A stretch of DNA of 64,000 nt from Prolixibacteraceae bacterium (GCA_028683385.1 JAQUIJ010000002.1:434001-498000), one strand, 5' to 3'. Counted from the stretch's first letter, positions 24,622 to 33,967 are shown. The notes: a model not told the origin generated them from the sequence alone. Numbers and translations are program-made.

Positions 24622-25908
24622 ATGTTTAAAAAAGGTAATTTAACTATATTGTTTGTTTTGATATTCTTCTTTTTAAAAGCTCAAGATTATCAGATTATTT
24701 TTTCTGGAACTGGATCATCCACTAATGTTGATAGCGTAATGGTGGAAAATATTACGCGAAGTAAAAGAATCACTGTTAAGGGGAATGAAATTCTTCATTT
24801 GACTTCAATAAGTACTGATGTCATTCCTATACAGGAAAATACTGCAAGAACCTTAAATATTTTTCCAAATCCTATGGTTGAAGCTAGCACGATAGTTTTT
24901 CAAGCTATAGCTTCAGGAGTATCGCAAATTGAAGTATTTGATTGTAGTGGAAAAATCATTTCGTATAAACAGGATATATTAGAAACAGGATTCCATACAT
25001 TCAAGATATCAGGTTTAAGCAAGGGTGTATATTCAATACGGGTAAATTCTCTGGCTTATTCGTATTCAGGTAAATTGGTTAGTGTTTGTACGAATAAATC
25101 TCATTGTGAAATCTCGGAGATAGGGTATCAGCCTTTGCCTTCTTCAAGGGTCCCCAATCTAAAAAATGCTACATCGGAAAAACTAATGAAATATACCGAT
25201 GGAGATAGGTTGATAATGACAGGTATGTCAGGTAAATTCAGTACGATCATAACCGATATTCCGACTCAAAATAAAACGATAACTTTTAATTTTATGCCCT
25301 GTGCCGACGGGGATGGAAATAACTATCCAGTTGTACAAATTGGCACACAGATATGGATGGGCGAAAATCTACGAACAACCAAATTAAATGATGGGACTGA
25401 TATTCCTAATATTACAAAAGATTCGGATTGGGGAGCTTTAACAATACCTGGGTATTGCTGGGCAAATAATGATGAAGTAAATAAGAGTCCTTATGGCGGT
25501 TTGTATAATTGGGTTGCGGTGAATACTGGGAAACTTGCTCCTAAGGGCTGGCATGTTCCAACAGATAACGAATGGTATGATTTAATCAGAAATCTGGGAG
25601 GTTCATCTTTGATGGTATGTATGCTTCAGGAAACTGGGAATAAACATCGAGATACAGACGCATTCAATTCTTCTAATGCTACAAATGAAACAGGGTTTTC
25701 TATGGTGCCAGGAGGTATGAGAATTGGAGGTTCGGCTGGTACAGGAGTATTTTCTGGTTTTAAGAATTACGGCTATTATTGGTCATCTACATTTGATGGA
25801 ACATACCCTCAAGGTGAAGCCGCTCATAGCAGATTTATTATGAATGACTTTGTGAATTTGGGAATGTTGTTGAAGGATGGATTGTCTATACGATGTATAA
25901 AAGATTAA
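24622..25908 (+). CDS. Secreted FISUMP-domain protein with internal sorting-like module
   Basis: 428 residues with a signal peptide (hydrophobic to about residue 20). Residues ~78-155 look like a T9SS type A sorting domain (LNIFPNPMVEAS...FHTFKISGLSKGVYSIRV), but in the middle of the protein rather than at the end. Residues ~230-428 are the Fibrobacter succinogenes major paralogous domain: VQIGTQIWMGENLRTTKLND, PKGWHVPTDNEW, YYWSST and the final LSIRCIKD. Function unknown; probably a surface or secreted lipoprotein-like domain. It sits between two terpene genes but has 150 bp of AT-rich sequence upstream, so it is probably transcribed separately. Confidence 0.8.
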   Translation: MFKKGNLTILFVLIFFFLKAQDYQIIFSGTGSSTNVDSVMVENITRSKRITVKGNEILHLTSISTDVIPIQENTARTLNIFPNPMVEASTIVFQAIASGVSQIEVFDCSGKIISYKQDILETGFHTFKISGLSKGVYSIRVNSLAYSYSGKLVSVCTNKSHCEISEIGYQPLPSSRVPNLKNATSEKLMKYTDGDRLIMTGMSGKFSTIITDIPTQNKTITFNFMPCADGDGNNYPVVQIGTQIWMGENLRTTKLNDGTDIPNITKDSDWGALTIPGYCWANNDEVNKSPYGGLYNWVAVNTGKLAPKGWHVPTDNEWYDLIRNLGGSSLMVCMLQETGNKHRDTDAFNSSNATNETGFSMVPGGMRIGGSAGTGVFSGFKNYGYYWSSTFDGTYPQGEAAHSRFIMNDFVNLGMLLKDGLSIRCIKD

Positions 25909-26042
25909 GGGATTTATATCTTGTGCATTAGATAAATTTTAGAGAAATGTTAGTTTTCAAAGGCTTATTTCATTTTACCTGACAACATAGTCTAAAACAA
26001 TATGATATCTTTTGTACTTTGCACTCCACACTGTATTTTTCT

Positions 26043-27842
26043 ATGGAAACATCATTTCAATCTCAATTCTCCGAACTTAGCGCTATTCTTCTCCAAAAAC
26101 GCAATGCTTCTGGCTATTGGGAAGGTCGGCTTTCGTCGAGTGCATTGGGTGTGGCAGTGGCCATCACGGCATTGCATTTTTACGATGCTATTCTAAATAA
26201 ATCCGAGATTTTATCAGGAATAGCATGGCTGCACTCAAACATCAACAATGAAGGTGGATTTGGCGATTCTCCTGAAAGTGTGAGTAACGTGAGTACCAGT
26301 TTGCTTTGTTATTCTGCGGTAAAAGTTTGTAGTACGAACGATCAGAACCGATCTCTGCTCCTGAAAATTGGTGATTATCTGCGTTTGCAAAATATTGATG
26401 TCAATTCGGAACAACTTATTCCGGCAATACTTGAATTCTATAAAACCGACCGTACTTTTTCGGTTCCAATCCTGACGATGTGCGCATTGTGCGATGTTCC
26501 CGGTAAGGAAGCGTTTGATTCGATTCCTCAATTGCCTTTTGAACTTTCGTTGTTACCACGGTCATTTTATCGGATGCTTAATCTGAGTGTGGTGAGTTAT
26601 GCCATTCCGGCTTTGATTGCTGTTGGTATTGCCATTTTTAGATTTAAGAAAAGAAAAAATCCGTTGATGCGATGGATTCGTGAAGCCTCGGTCAAAAAGT
26701 CACTTGCTTTACTGCGAAAGATTCAGCCGCACAGTGGAGGATATCTGGAAGCCATTCCATTGACGGCATTTGTATGTTTGTGCCTGGTTGAGTCGGGTTA
26801 TCGTAATCTGGAAGTAGTGCACGATGGAATGAACTTTCTGAAACGGACTCAACGGGAAGACGGAAGCTGGCCAATTGACATTGATCTCTCAACCTGGATT
26901 ACCACACTGGCTGTAAAATCGCTAAGGAGTAATTTGGATAACGTTTTAACGTCAGCAGAAAAGCAACAAATCACCAATCATTTGCTGACGATTCAGAATA
27001 AGCAAATCCATCCGTTTAATGGAACTCAATCCGGAGGCTGGGGTTGGACTTCGCATGCGGGTTCGGTGCCCGATGGCGATGACACTCCCGGAACAATCCT
27101 GGCATTATTGGCGTTGAATCAAGATGGTCCGCTAGTTGTTCAGGATGCCGTTTTTGCGGGTGTTGGCTGGCTGCGTCGATTGCAGAACAGCGATGGTGGT
27201 TTCCCTACTTTTTCGCGTGGTTGGGGCAAGTTGCCGTTCGATCAGAGTTGTTCTGATTTAACCGGGCATGTGATTCTGGCGATGGCCAAAACAGCTCACT
27301 TATTTGGCAATTCGCTCAGCCAGAAGCAACATTCGGAAATTAAAAAATCATTTGTCCGATCGGTTATTTATCTTGAGAAGCATCAGGACAAATCCGGATT
27401 TTGGCTGCCTTTGTGGTTCGGAAATCAGAATACACCCGGTCATACCAATCCGGTTTATGGTACTGCCCGTGTTACTTCTTACCTGAATGAAACTTTGAAT
27501 ACTAAATTTGGTAATGAATACGAAATAATCCTGAAACGAATGATTAATCGTGGTTGCCAATATCTCGTTTCAGTACAAAATCAGGATGGAAGCTGGGGTG
27601 GAGCAAAAGCTATTTCAGGAAGTATTGAAGAAACGGCTCTCGCAGTTACGGCACTTGTCCAGAATGGCTTTCGGGAGGAGTGTGCTTCAGGAATGAACTG
27701 GTTGTATGAAAAAACAAAATCCGACGGGATTGTTGCCTCACCCATCGGATTGTACTTCGCTTCTTTGTGGTATGATGAAGAAATGTATTCTATAACAGCG
27801 TATTTGGAATGTTTGTCGGCAAGTATGGAGACTATTTTGTGA
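26043..27842 (+). CDS. Class II terpene cyclase (squalene-hopene cyclase-like)
   Basis: 599 residues from the ATG at 26043; the frame opens at a TTG eight codons earlier. The protein has the two-barrel layout of squalene-hopene and class II diterpene cyclases. The acid motif DxDD is present as VPDGDDTPGTI (Asp344-Asp347). QW-type repeats are seen at QREDGSWPIDIDLSTW near 278, QNSDGGF near 382 and QNQDGSWGG near 515. A late NPVYGTARVTSYL corresponds to the NYIYGT region of hopene cyclases. It would cyclise a polyprenyl substrate by protonation, probably at the membrane, perhaps made by the DUF116-fused prenyl synthase. It ends with an 11-base convergent overlap with the next operon. Confidence 0.85.
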   Translation: METSFQSQFSELSAILLQKRNASGYWEGRLSSSALGVAVAITALHFYDAILNKSEILSGIAWLHSNINNEGGFGDSPESVSNVSTSLLCYSAVKVCSTNDQNRSLLLKIGDYLRLQNIDVNSEQLIPAILEFYKTDRTFSVPILTMCALCDVPGKEAFDSIPQLPFELSLLPRSFYRMLNLSVVSYAIPALIAVGIAIFRFKKRKNPLMRWIREASVKKSLALLRKIQPHSGGYLEAIPLTAFVCLCLVESGYRNLEVVHDGMNFLKRTQREDGSWPIDIDLSTWITTLAVKSLRSNLDNVLTSAEKQQITNHLLTIQNKQIHPFNGTQSGGWGWTSHAGSVPDGDDTPGTILALLALNQDGPLVVQDAVFAGVGWLRRLQNSDGGFPTFSRGWGKLPFDQSCSDLTGHVILAMAKTAHLFGNSLSQKQHSEIKKSFVRSVIYLEKHQDKSGFWLPLWFGNQNTPGHTNPVYGTARVTSYLNETLNTKFGNEYEIILKRMINRGCQYLVSVQNQDGSWGGAKAISGSIEETALAVTALVQNGFREECASGMNWLYEKTKSDGIVASPIGLYFASLWYDEEMYSITAYLECLSASMETIL

Positions 27843-28260
27843 CCACAACTGCCGGACTCACTTTGATTTCCATCAAATATCCTTTGCAAACTCCTTTAAC
27901 AGTAACCGGATTACCAGTCTGGAGCGCCTCAATAACAGATGGATTGGCTGCCGACCAACTGCTATCGAGTTGACAACTGATTCCTGCCATTTCATCTTCC
28001 AATACCAACAGGTTAGTGCCGTTTGGAAGCTTATTTTTGGCTACCAGTTTGCCACTTATTTCAAGCACTTTTTCGCTGTATTTGGTAGTCGCCGTTGCTT
28101 CCTCTTTCTGAAATTCGTCCATCAACGTTGAAGCTTCCGTTTTAAATTCTGCGTCCAGTTTATTCACATCAGCGTGAGGCTTAAAAAACATTTTCAGGCC
28201 AATACCTGCTCCGATAACGATTACAGTCAAAACAAGAATGATTGCGTATTTGATTTTCAT
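27832..28260 (-). CDS. Membrane-anchored OB-fold (tRNA_anti-like) protein
   Basis: 142 residues: an N-terminal membrane helix (about 4-24), a helical charged stretch, then a small OB-fold domain (VLEISGKLVAKNKL ... VTVKGVCKGYLMEIKV) resembling the tRNA_anti-like family. Proteins of this kind occur with YceI in Bacteroidota, but their function is unknown. It is the last gene of the five-gene operon, 11 bases after yceI, and overlaps the end of the terpene cyclase by 11 bases. Confidence 0.7.
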   Translation of the reverse strand: MKIKYAIILVLTVIVIGAGIGLKMFFKPHADVNKLDAEFKTEASTLMDEFQKEEATATTKYSEKVLEISGKLVAKNKLPNGTNLLVLEDEMAGISCQLDSSWSAANPSVIEALQTGNPVTVKGVCKGYLMEIKVSPAVVVTK

Positions 28261-28271
28261 GAGCTTGTATT

Positions 28272-28823
28272 TTATTGACCGTAAGGTAAATAACTGGCTT
28301 TTACTGTGATTTCCATTTCCTTGCCAATTTTGTCGCGAACCAGTGATGGTATAGCAATGCCGTAATCTTCAGGAGTTACTTTAAACTTCGAAGTTGCTAC
28401 CAATTTGCCACCTTCCATTCCGATTGTTCCGGGAACTGTGATTGTTTTGTCAACACCATGCACGTTTAAAACGCCAGTAATTTTGATGTTGGCAACTGGG
28501 GCGATAAGCATTTCTTTTTTGAATCCTTCAATGGTTCCTTTGAATTTTGCCTTAGGGAATTTGGTGCTTTCCATATAATTCTCGTTGAAATGCTCTTCCA
28601 TCAAGGCGCGTTTGAAATGAAATGTAGTCATTAGTGCCTGGAAAACAATTTCTCCGTTTGACGAATCAAGGATTGTTACGGCCTCGTTGCTCTCGCCAAG
28701 GATGTCTTCCATTGGAGTTGATGAGTAGAATGAGATGTAGGCGTTTTTGGCAATAAATTTGCCTTGGCTAAATGCACCAAATGATGCTCCAAGCACGATC
28801 AGCACTAAAAAAATCTTTTTCAT
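28272..28823 (-). CDS. YceI family periplasmic protein
   Basis: 183 residues with a signal peptide (to about residue 20, ...GAFSQG). The YceI lipocalin-like barrel is recognisable from PKAKFKGTIEGF, TGVLNVHGVDKTITVPGTI and FKVTPEDYGI. YceI proteins bind isoprenoid lipids such as polyprenyl chains; this is of interest because the terpene cyclase lies next door, but the two are on opposite strands. It lies two bases after the DUF5777 gene. Confidence 0.9.
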   Translation of the reverse strand: MKKIFLVLIVLGASFGAFSQGKFIAKNAYISFYSSTPMEDILGESNEAVTILDSSNGEIVFQALMTTFHFKRALMEEHFNENYMESTKFPKAKFKGTIEGFKKEMLIAPVANIKITGVLNVHGVDKTITVPGTIGMEGGKLVATSKFKVTPEDYGIAIPSLVRDKIGKEMEITVKASYLPYGQ

Positions 28824-28825
28824 TG

Positions 28826-29722
28826 TTATCTGTCTTTTTGAAATGAAAATACTCTTGAAATATTGAATCCTAAGTGAATTCCTTTGTCGAACCAGTCGTC
28901 GGTTGTTTGAGGAATGAATGAGCCTTCGCGCATACCCAATGAATTGGTCAGCATAATCTGAAATACGTGACCGCCGGTTTCAATATCAACACCTACCGAG
29001 GCTGAATTGTAGTATTTGGTATCCTGGAATTTGTTGTTTGGGTTGTAATTGTAGTAGTACTCAGCGTTCAGCGAAAGTCGTTTTGAAAGTTTATATCGGG
29101 CGCCAAATCCCATGGCATAAACATCATTCATATCAAGTTCTGTTTTAACCAGATTACGGTGAATGAAGGTTGGCGAAAGTTGAAATGAGAATTTGTCATT
29201 AAACTTACGGGCAATCAGCAATTGATGGACAAATGCCAGCCTTGACGAAAAGTAATTGGTTCGTGTCGGATCTTGAAATTTAAGTGTATTCAACTCGACA
29301 GAAGTGAAGTAGCTCAACGAAACAGGCATCCATTTTGCTCCTGAAGATTGACGCAATAAACGGAATTTTGCAAATGAATCATAGGTTTTGTTTAAGCTTC
29401 CACGACCGGCACCAAGCATTAACCAGTCGGTTACTCCATATTCAAGGCTGAAATGAATTTTCGATTGGTCGAGCCCGAATAACCCATATGCGCCATCGTT
29501 GAGAGGTCCAAAGCGGTGCGAGATGCGAAAATCCAGTTGCCTTTTCTTCATCTGTTCAATGGAGTGTCCGTTTATTATACGGCTGGCCTTGAAAGTCGCA
29601 GTTGCATAATCGATTGTTGGTTTTGTTTCGGCATTCAGTAAAGCATCCAGATCCTGACTGTATGTATTTCCTGAGAAAATCAAAAGAAATAATGCGATAA
29701 AAATATATTGTATTCGTTTCAT
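28826..29722 (-). CDS. DUF5777-like outer-membrane beta-barrel protein
   Basis: 298 residues with a signal peptide (to about residue 22, ...GNTYSQ). Alternating beta strands with many aromatic residues and the segment ISHRFGPLNDGAYGLFGLD, followed by a C-terminal strand ending in Phe-rich SRVFSF, suggest an outer-membrane barrel of the DUF5777 family. This family usually occurs with YceI and haem lipoproteins, as here. Possible porin for the adjacent redox lipoproteins; unproven. Confidence 0.78.
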   Translation of the reverse strand: MKRIQYIFIALFLLIFSGNTYSQDLDALLNAETKPTIDYATATFKASRIINGHSIEQMKKRQLDFRISHRFGPLNDGAYGLFGLDQSKIHFSLEYGVTDWLMLGAGRGSLNKTYDSFAKFRLLRQSSGAKWMPVSLSYFTSVELNTLKFQDPTRTNYFSSRLAFVHQLLIARKFNDKFSFQLSPTFIHRNLVKTELDMNDVYAMGFGARYKLSKRLSLNAEYYYNYNPNNKFQDTKYYNSASVGVDIETGGHVFQIMLTNSLGMREGSFIPQTTDDWFDKGIHLGFNISRVFSFQKDR

Positions 29723-29733
29723 TCGTCAGTGAT

Positions 29734-30117
29734 TTAGTTGTTTAATTTACCGTTGTCAATCCATTTCTGCAGTTTGCTGATTTCGCAATCGGTTAGCTTG
29801 CCACCACCTTGAGGCATTGCCTGGAATCCGGGCGTATGATTTATAGTTCCCATTAATTTCCCATTGTTTGCTGAGATAAGAACATCGGCATAGTTTTCAA
29901 GTTTTATTCCTCCACCTGAGTTCGCCGCTTTTGAATTTGAATGGCAAGACAAACATGAAGCTTGCAGAATTGGCTTAACTGTAGTGGCAAAGGTGACGTT
30001 TGACAGATCACATGAGGAGGAAACTTGTGGATATAGTTTTTCTTCCGTGTCGTAGTAACAGCCGGAAACAAAAGCAATCAACAGAATAAGGCTTATTTTT
30101 GTTATTTTATTCATCAT
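29734..30117 (-). CDS. Small c-type haem lipoprotein
   Basis: 127 residues with a lipobox FVSGC (Cys20). A single haem site CLSCH follows a VKPILQASC lead, and a late Met (GFQAMPQGG) could be the second iron ligand. The layout matches the third domain of the upstream 328-residue protein. It lies seven bases after that gene and 11 bases before the barrel gene. It would receive haem through CcsBA. Confidence 0.82.
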   Translation of the reverse strand: MMNKITKISLILLIAFVSGCYYDTEEKLYPQVSSSCDLSNVTFATTVKPILQASCLSCHSNSKAANSGGGIKLENYADVLISANNGKLMGTINHTPGFQAMPQGGGKLTDCEISKLQKWIDNGKLNN

Positions 30118-30124
30118 GCTGAGT

Positions 30125-31111
30125 TTAATTATATCCTTGATTAATCCATAATTCTACTTGTCTGACATCGCAGGTTGATAACGCATAATCCGGTGGCATA
30201 GCTTTATATCCTGATTTTCTTTTTAGGGCTCCAAGTAGTTTTCCGCTTTTTGCAACCGTTTGAACGTCGCTGGCTGTTAAAAGCTTTATGCCTCCTGAAG
30301 GGTTATTTGCTCCATGGCATGATACACAATCCAAGTCAATAATTGATTTAATATGACTTGCGTAATTGATTGCCCCAGTTGTGTCGCAAGGTGATGCACA
30401 CTCTTCATTTAGCCCTCCTCTTTTTATCCAGCTATAAATTGTGTCGATGGCTGTTTTGCTTAATGGAGAGTATGGTGCAGGAGGCATGAAATTATCAGAA
30501 GTTTGTTTTGCTATAATTGAATTGTATAATGGGCTTGATCCTGGGTTTCCCGGTTTGATTCGTTCCAAGGTTTTCGCATAACTGCTGAAATCAACTCCGT
30601 CCTTGTGTGTTGTTGCATTGTGACAACCTGAAACTGCACAACTACTCATTAAAATGGGTTGGATATCCCGATCGTAACATGCCCAAAGTGTTCCGGACTT
30701 GGTAGTCACTGCTGATCCTGTTGATCCACAAGTTGTTTCTTTAGCTCCTTGTTCGATCCATAAACGGATAGTTGTTCGTTTGTCGATTGGAAGTGCATTG
30801 TTAGGTGGCATTAACTGGAAAGTACTTGTAATGGCCTGATAGGCTTTGCTTTTGTCAGCATTCCCGGCAGTAATTGCTTTCATAATACCAGAGTAATCAG
30901 TGAAGTTATATCCGTGTCCACCTCCACTACTATGGCATCCTGTTGTTCCACAACTATTCTGAAATATTGGTAGTACTTCAGTTTGAAAACAAACTTCTGG
31001 AAATTGATCCGCCGGGATGCCATCATGTTTGCAAGAACTGACCAGAAATAGCATGAATCCACCACCGATCGTAAAAAACAATTTTAAGAATCCAATTCTA
31101 TTATCTTTCAT
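30125..31111 (-). CDS. Three-domain haem lipoprotein with CxxxxCH motifs
   Basis: 328 residues with a lipobox LVSSC (Cys27). Three similar domains each start with a cysteine haem motif and end with a Met-Pro pair: CGTTGCH...LMPP, CAVSGCH...FMPP, CVSCH...AMPP. The first two motifs have four residues between the cysteines (CxxxxCH), which is rare; the third is ordinary CxxCH. The repeated domains suggest internal duplication. First gene of the five-gene operon; probably an electron carrier on the periplasmic or outer-membrane face. Confidence 0.82.
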   Translation of the reverse strand: MKDNRIGFLKLFFTIGGGFMLFLVSSCKHDGIPADQFPEVCFQTEVLPIFQNSCGTTGCHSSGGGHGYNFTDYSGIMKAITAGNADKSKAYQAITSTFQLMPPNNALPIDKRTTIRLWIEQGAKETTCGSTGSAVTTKSGTLWACYDRDIQPILMSSCAVSGCHNATTHKDGVDFSSYAKTLERIKPGNPGSSPLYNSIIAKQTSDNFMPPAPYSPLSKTAIDTIYSWIKRGGLNEECASPCDTTGAINYASHIKSIIDLDCVSCHGANNPSGGIKLLTASDVQTVAKSGKLLGALKRKSGYKAMPPDYALSTCDVRQVELWINQGYN

Positions 31112-31143
31112 ATGTAAAATATTTATGACTTATAAAAACAATC

Positions 31144-31174
31144 ATACCATTAAAAGGATCATGCCTTTTTTTAG
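31144..31174 (-). terminator. Weak hairpin after the D-threonine aldolase-like gene
   Basis: Minus-strand stem aaaagg/cctttt with a 6-base loop lies about 110 bases past the stop of the 31277 gene. The T run is short. Confidence 0.3.
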
Positions 31175-31276
31175 AAATACAGTATTATTCTGTTAAAAAT
31201 GTTTAAAGGACAATAAGGTGCTAAATTCTGAATATATTCAAGAACCCGTTTGACGATGAAATTATTGTGTTACCTA

Positions 31277-32374
31277 CTAGTAAAAAGGAAGCATTTTAAT
31301 AATTTCGCCTTCAGTCGTGAGGTATTCTTTCATTAGGTTGGCTGTTAGGCAGGAATGTACAGGTATTATTTCAATCAGATTTCCTGGTTTGAAATAGCTT
31401 AAATCGCGAGGTGTAATTTTGAGAATTCCGTGTTCTTGTGAAAGCGCATGAAGATAATTCCGCTCATCTAAAAGTATTTTTTTGTCATTTTCTTCGACAA
31501 CAATTCTGCCGAAAAGAGGTTTCCCATCGATGTTGATGATCGAATCTTTTGCAAAATGGATAGCCCCGCCATAAATAACCACTTCATTACGTGATGGATG
31601 TACTGCAATGACTGGACAAACCATTCGAACAGCAATGTCGGTTAGTTGACAGACACCTAGTTTGAATTGTGTTAAGTCGTAAAAAACAAAATTTCCCGGG
31701 CGGATTTCATCAACCCCATCAAAATTATCGCAGATGCTGCACGATGGCGTATCTCCCATGGAAATCATCAGTTCTGGCCATTCGCTTCGGTACCTCATTT
31801 TTAAGGCTTTCATTTTGAGCAGGGCATCGAAGTGCCTGCTGAAAATATCGTGAGTTGAATTGGCGTGATACGTGTGTCCGGTGTGTGACAAGAATCCCTT
31901 GAATTGAAGGAGTGGAGATTTTTGTATGGTTTCCAGCAATTCATCAATCAGTTGAGTGCGGTTTGACTCAATTCCGGTACGATTGTAGCCGGTGTCAATT
32001 TTGATAAAAACTCCGGTATGCCAGGTGATTTTTTCCTGAAGTGCAGCTAACCCTTCTTTATTTTCGATCAAAAGATTCAGATTTATCCTGCCAGCAAGTT
32101 CGTTCATTTCCGGAATTTCCGGAATATTTACTGAAAACGCGATCGTAATGTCGTCCCAACCAATGTCAGCAAAGTAATTGGCCATTGTTAGCGACGATAC
32201 TGTGATGCATTTTACTCCTGCATCGCGAAACCATTCTCCGATTTCAGCAGATTGATGAGTTTTGAAATGGGGGCGGAAATTTAACCCATGATCATTTGCT
32301 TTACGAGCCATATTCTGGATGTTTCGTAACGCAATTTCTTTACTAAGTAGAAGGGTAGGTTTTGTAATTTCCAT
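31277..32374 (-). CDS. D-threonine aldolase / D-serine dehydratase-like PLP enzyme
   Basis: 365 residues of the alanine-racemase-fold family. The PLP lysine is in LNFRPHFKTHQS near residue 38. Further blocks are FIKIDTGYNRTGIES, FKGFLSHTGHTY and ISMGDTPSCS. The C-terminal domain ends with IIPVHSCLTANLM, whose His and Cys form the metal site of the D-serine dehydratase-like domain. It would cleave D-threonine or a related beta-hydroxy-D-amino acid; the exact substrate is not determined. Single gene between the haem operon and purA. Confidence 0.87.
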   Translation of the reverse strand: MEITKPTLLLSKEIALRNIQNMARKANDHGLNFRPHFKTHQSAEIGEWFRDAGVKCITVSSLTMANYFADIGWDDITIAFSVNIPEIPEMNELAGRINLNLLIENKEGLAALQEKITWHTGVFIKIDTGYNRTGIESNRTQLIDELLETIQKSPLLQFKGFLSHTGHTYHANSTHDIFSRHFDALLKMKALKMRYRSEWPELMISMGDTPSCSICDNFDGVDEIRPGNFVFYDLTQFKLGVCQLTDIAVRMVCPVIAVHPSRNEVVIYGGAIHFAKDSIINIDGKPLFGRIVVEENDKKILLDERNYLHALSQEHGILKITPRDLSYFKPGNLIEIIPVHSCLTANLMKEYLTTEGEIIKMLPFY

Positions 32375-32453
32375 TTCAGGCTAATAAACTGAATTACAAT
32401 CGCTCAATTCGTGTCCTAAAATAAGCAATACTTTGTGAATTCAAAAGTTTTAA

Positions 32454-32483
32454 GCAAAAGAAAGGAGCCAGATAACTGGCTCC
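32454..32483 (-). terminator. Terminator of purA
   Basis: On the minus strand the perfect 8-bp stem ggagccag/ctggctcc with a 4-base loop is followed by tttctttt. Confidence 0.85.
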
Positions 32484-32489
32484 CTATGT

Positions 32490-33764
32490 TTATTCTCCTA
32501 AGAAGATCGTTTGTGCTCTGTTTGGACCTACTGAAGCAATCGAAACCGGGACTCCAACCTGCTCTTCAATGAAATTGATGTAGTTGTTGAATTCTTCCGG
32601 AAATTCGTTTTGACTGGATAATTGTGTCAAATCGGTTTGCCATCCGGGTAGTTCAACGTACACAGGCTTTACACTGTCGTTAAGTTCGAATGGGAATTTA
32701 TCAACGACTTCGCCATTCATTTCGTAACCAACACAGATTTTAATGGTTTCAAATTTGTCAAGCACATCGGCTTTCATCATAATCAGTTCGGTTACACCAT
32801 TCAGCATAATGGAGTATTTCAAGGCTACCAAATCTAACCACCCACAACGGCGTGGACGACCAGTGGTTGAACCATATTCGCGGCCAACATCACGCATGTC
32901 TTGTCCGTCTTTATCAAATAGTTCGGTTGGGAATGGTCCCATTCCAACACGGGTGCAGTATGCTTTAAAAATTCCAAATACATCGCCGATTTTGTTCGGT
33001 GCAATTCCCAGACCTGTGCAAGCTCCGGCACAAATTGTGCTTGATGAAGTTACAAACGGATATGAGCCAAAGTCGATATCCAGCATGGTTCCCTGAGCGC
33101 CTTCAGCCAAAACTGATTTCCCATCAGCCAGGTTGTCGTTGATCAAATGTTCGGTATCAACAATGTTGAAGGTTTTGAGAACTTCAATGGCTTTCATCCA
33201 TTCCTTTTCGGTTTCAGCAAGAATGGTCTTGTAATCAAAGTGATAATAGTTTTCGAGCAAATCTTTGTGTGCCTGAACCCTAGCTGTATATTTTTCAGTG
33301 AAGTTTTCGAACAAATCTCCGACACGTAATCCGTCACGACCAATTTTGTCGCGGTAAGTTGGCCCAATTCCTTTTAGCGTTGAACCGATTTTGGTGGCGC
33401 CTTTGGCTTCTTCCGAGGCTGCGTCAAGTAACCGATGGGTTGGAAGAATTAGATGAGCTTTTTTCGATATATAAAGTGTTTTGTGAAGATCGACATTGTG
33501 TTTGCTGATCGATTCAATTTCCTTTTCAAAAGTGATCGGATCAATTACAACACCGTTGCCAATTACATTGAGTTTGTTTTCACGAAATATTCCGGAAGGA
33601 ATAGTGTGTAAAACTTGTTTGAAATTATTGATCTCCAATGTGTGACCTGCATTTGGCCCGCCCTGAAATCTGGAAATAATATCATATTTAGGGGTTAAAA
33701 CATCAACAATTTTCCCTTTGCCTTCGTCGCCCCACTGGAGGCCTAACAATACATCTACTTTCAT
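32490..33764 (-). CDS. purA: Adenylosuccinate synthase
   Basis: 424 residues from the ATG at 33764; the GTG ten codons upstream is rejected because MKVDVLLGLQWGDEGKGK is the family start. It shows the GTP/IMP loop GDEGKGK, FQGGPNAGHT, KGIGPTYRDK, QGTMLDIDFGSYPFVTSS and the C-terminal VSIASVGPNRAQTI. It joins IMP and aspartate using GTP, the first step from IMP to AMP in the cytoplasm. It ends at a strong terminator. Confidence 0.97.
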   Translation of the reverse strand: MKVDVLLGLQWGDEGKGKIVDVLTPKYDIISRFQGGPNAGHTLEINNFKQVLHTIPSGIFRENKLNVIGNGVVIDPITFEKEIESISKHNVDLHKTLYISKKAHLILPTHRLLDAASEEAKGATKIGSTLKGIGPTYRDKIGRDGLRVGDLFENFTEKYTARVQAHKDLLENYYHFDYKTILAETEKEWMKAIEVLKTFNIVDTEHLINDNLADGKSVLAEGAQGTMLDIDFGSYPFVTSSSTICAGACTGLGIAPNKIGDVFGIFKAYCTRVGMGPFPTELFDKDGQDMRDVGREYGSTTGRPRRCGWLDLVALKYSIMLNGVTELIMMKADVLDKFETIKICVGYEMNGEVVDKFPFELNDSVKPVYVELPGWQTDLTQLSSQNEFPEEFNNYINFIEEQVGVPVSIASVGPNRAQTIFLGE

Positions 33765-33967
33765 CTTCAAAATATTTAAGATCTGTTTAAACACGATAAT
33801 CCGCGAAAACTGAATTTTGTGTTTTCAATTTTCACGGAAATAATGGTCTTATTTGAGCGATAAAATTACAATTTATTTACTGAAGTAAGTTTAAAATAAA
33901 CACTTAAAAGAAGCCGATTATTAATTTGTTCTTTTTCTATTAATGAATTGTCGGGAAGTATTTGTTT

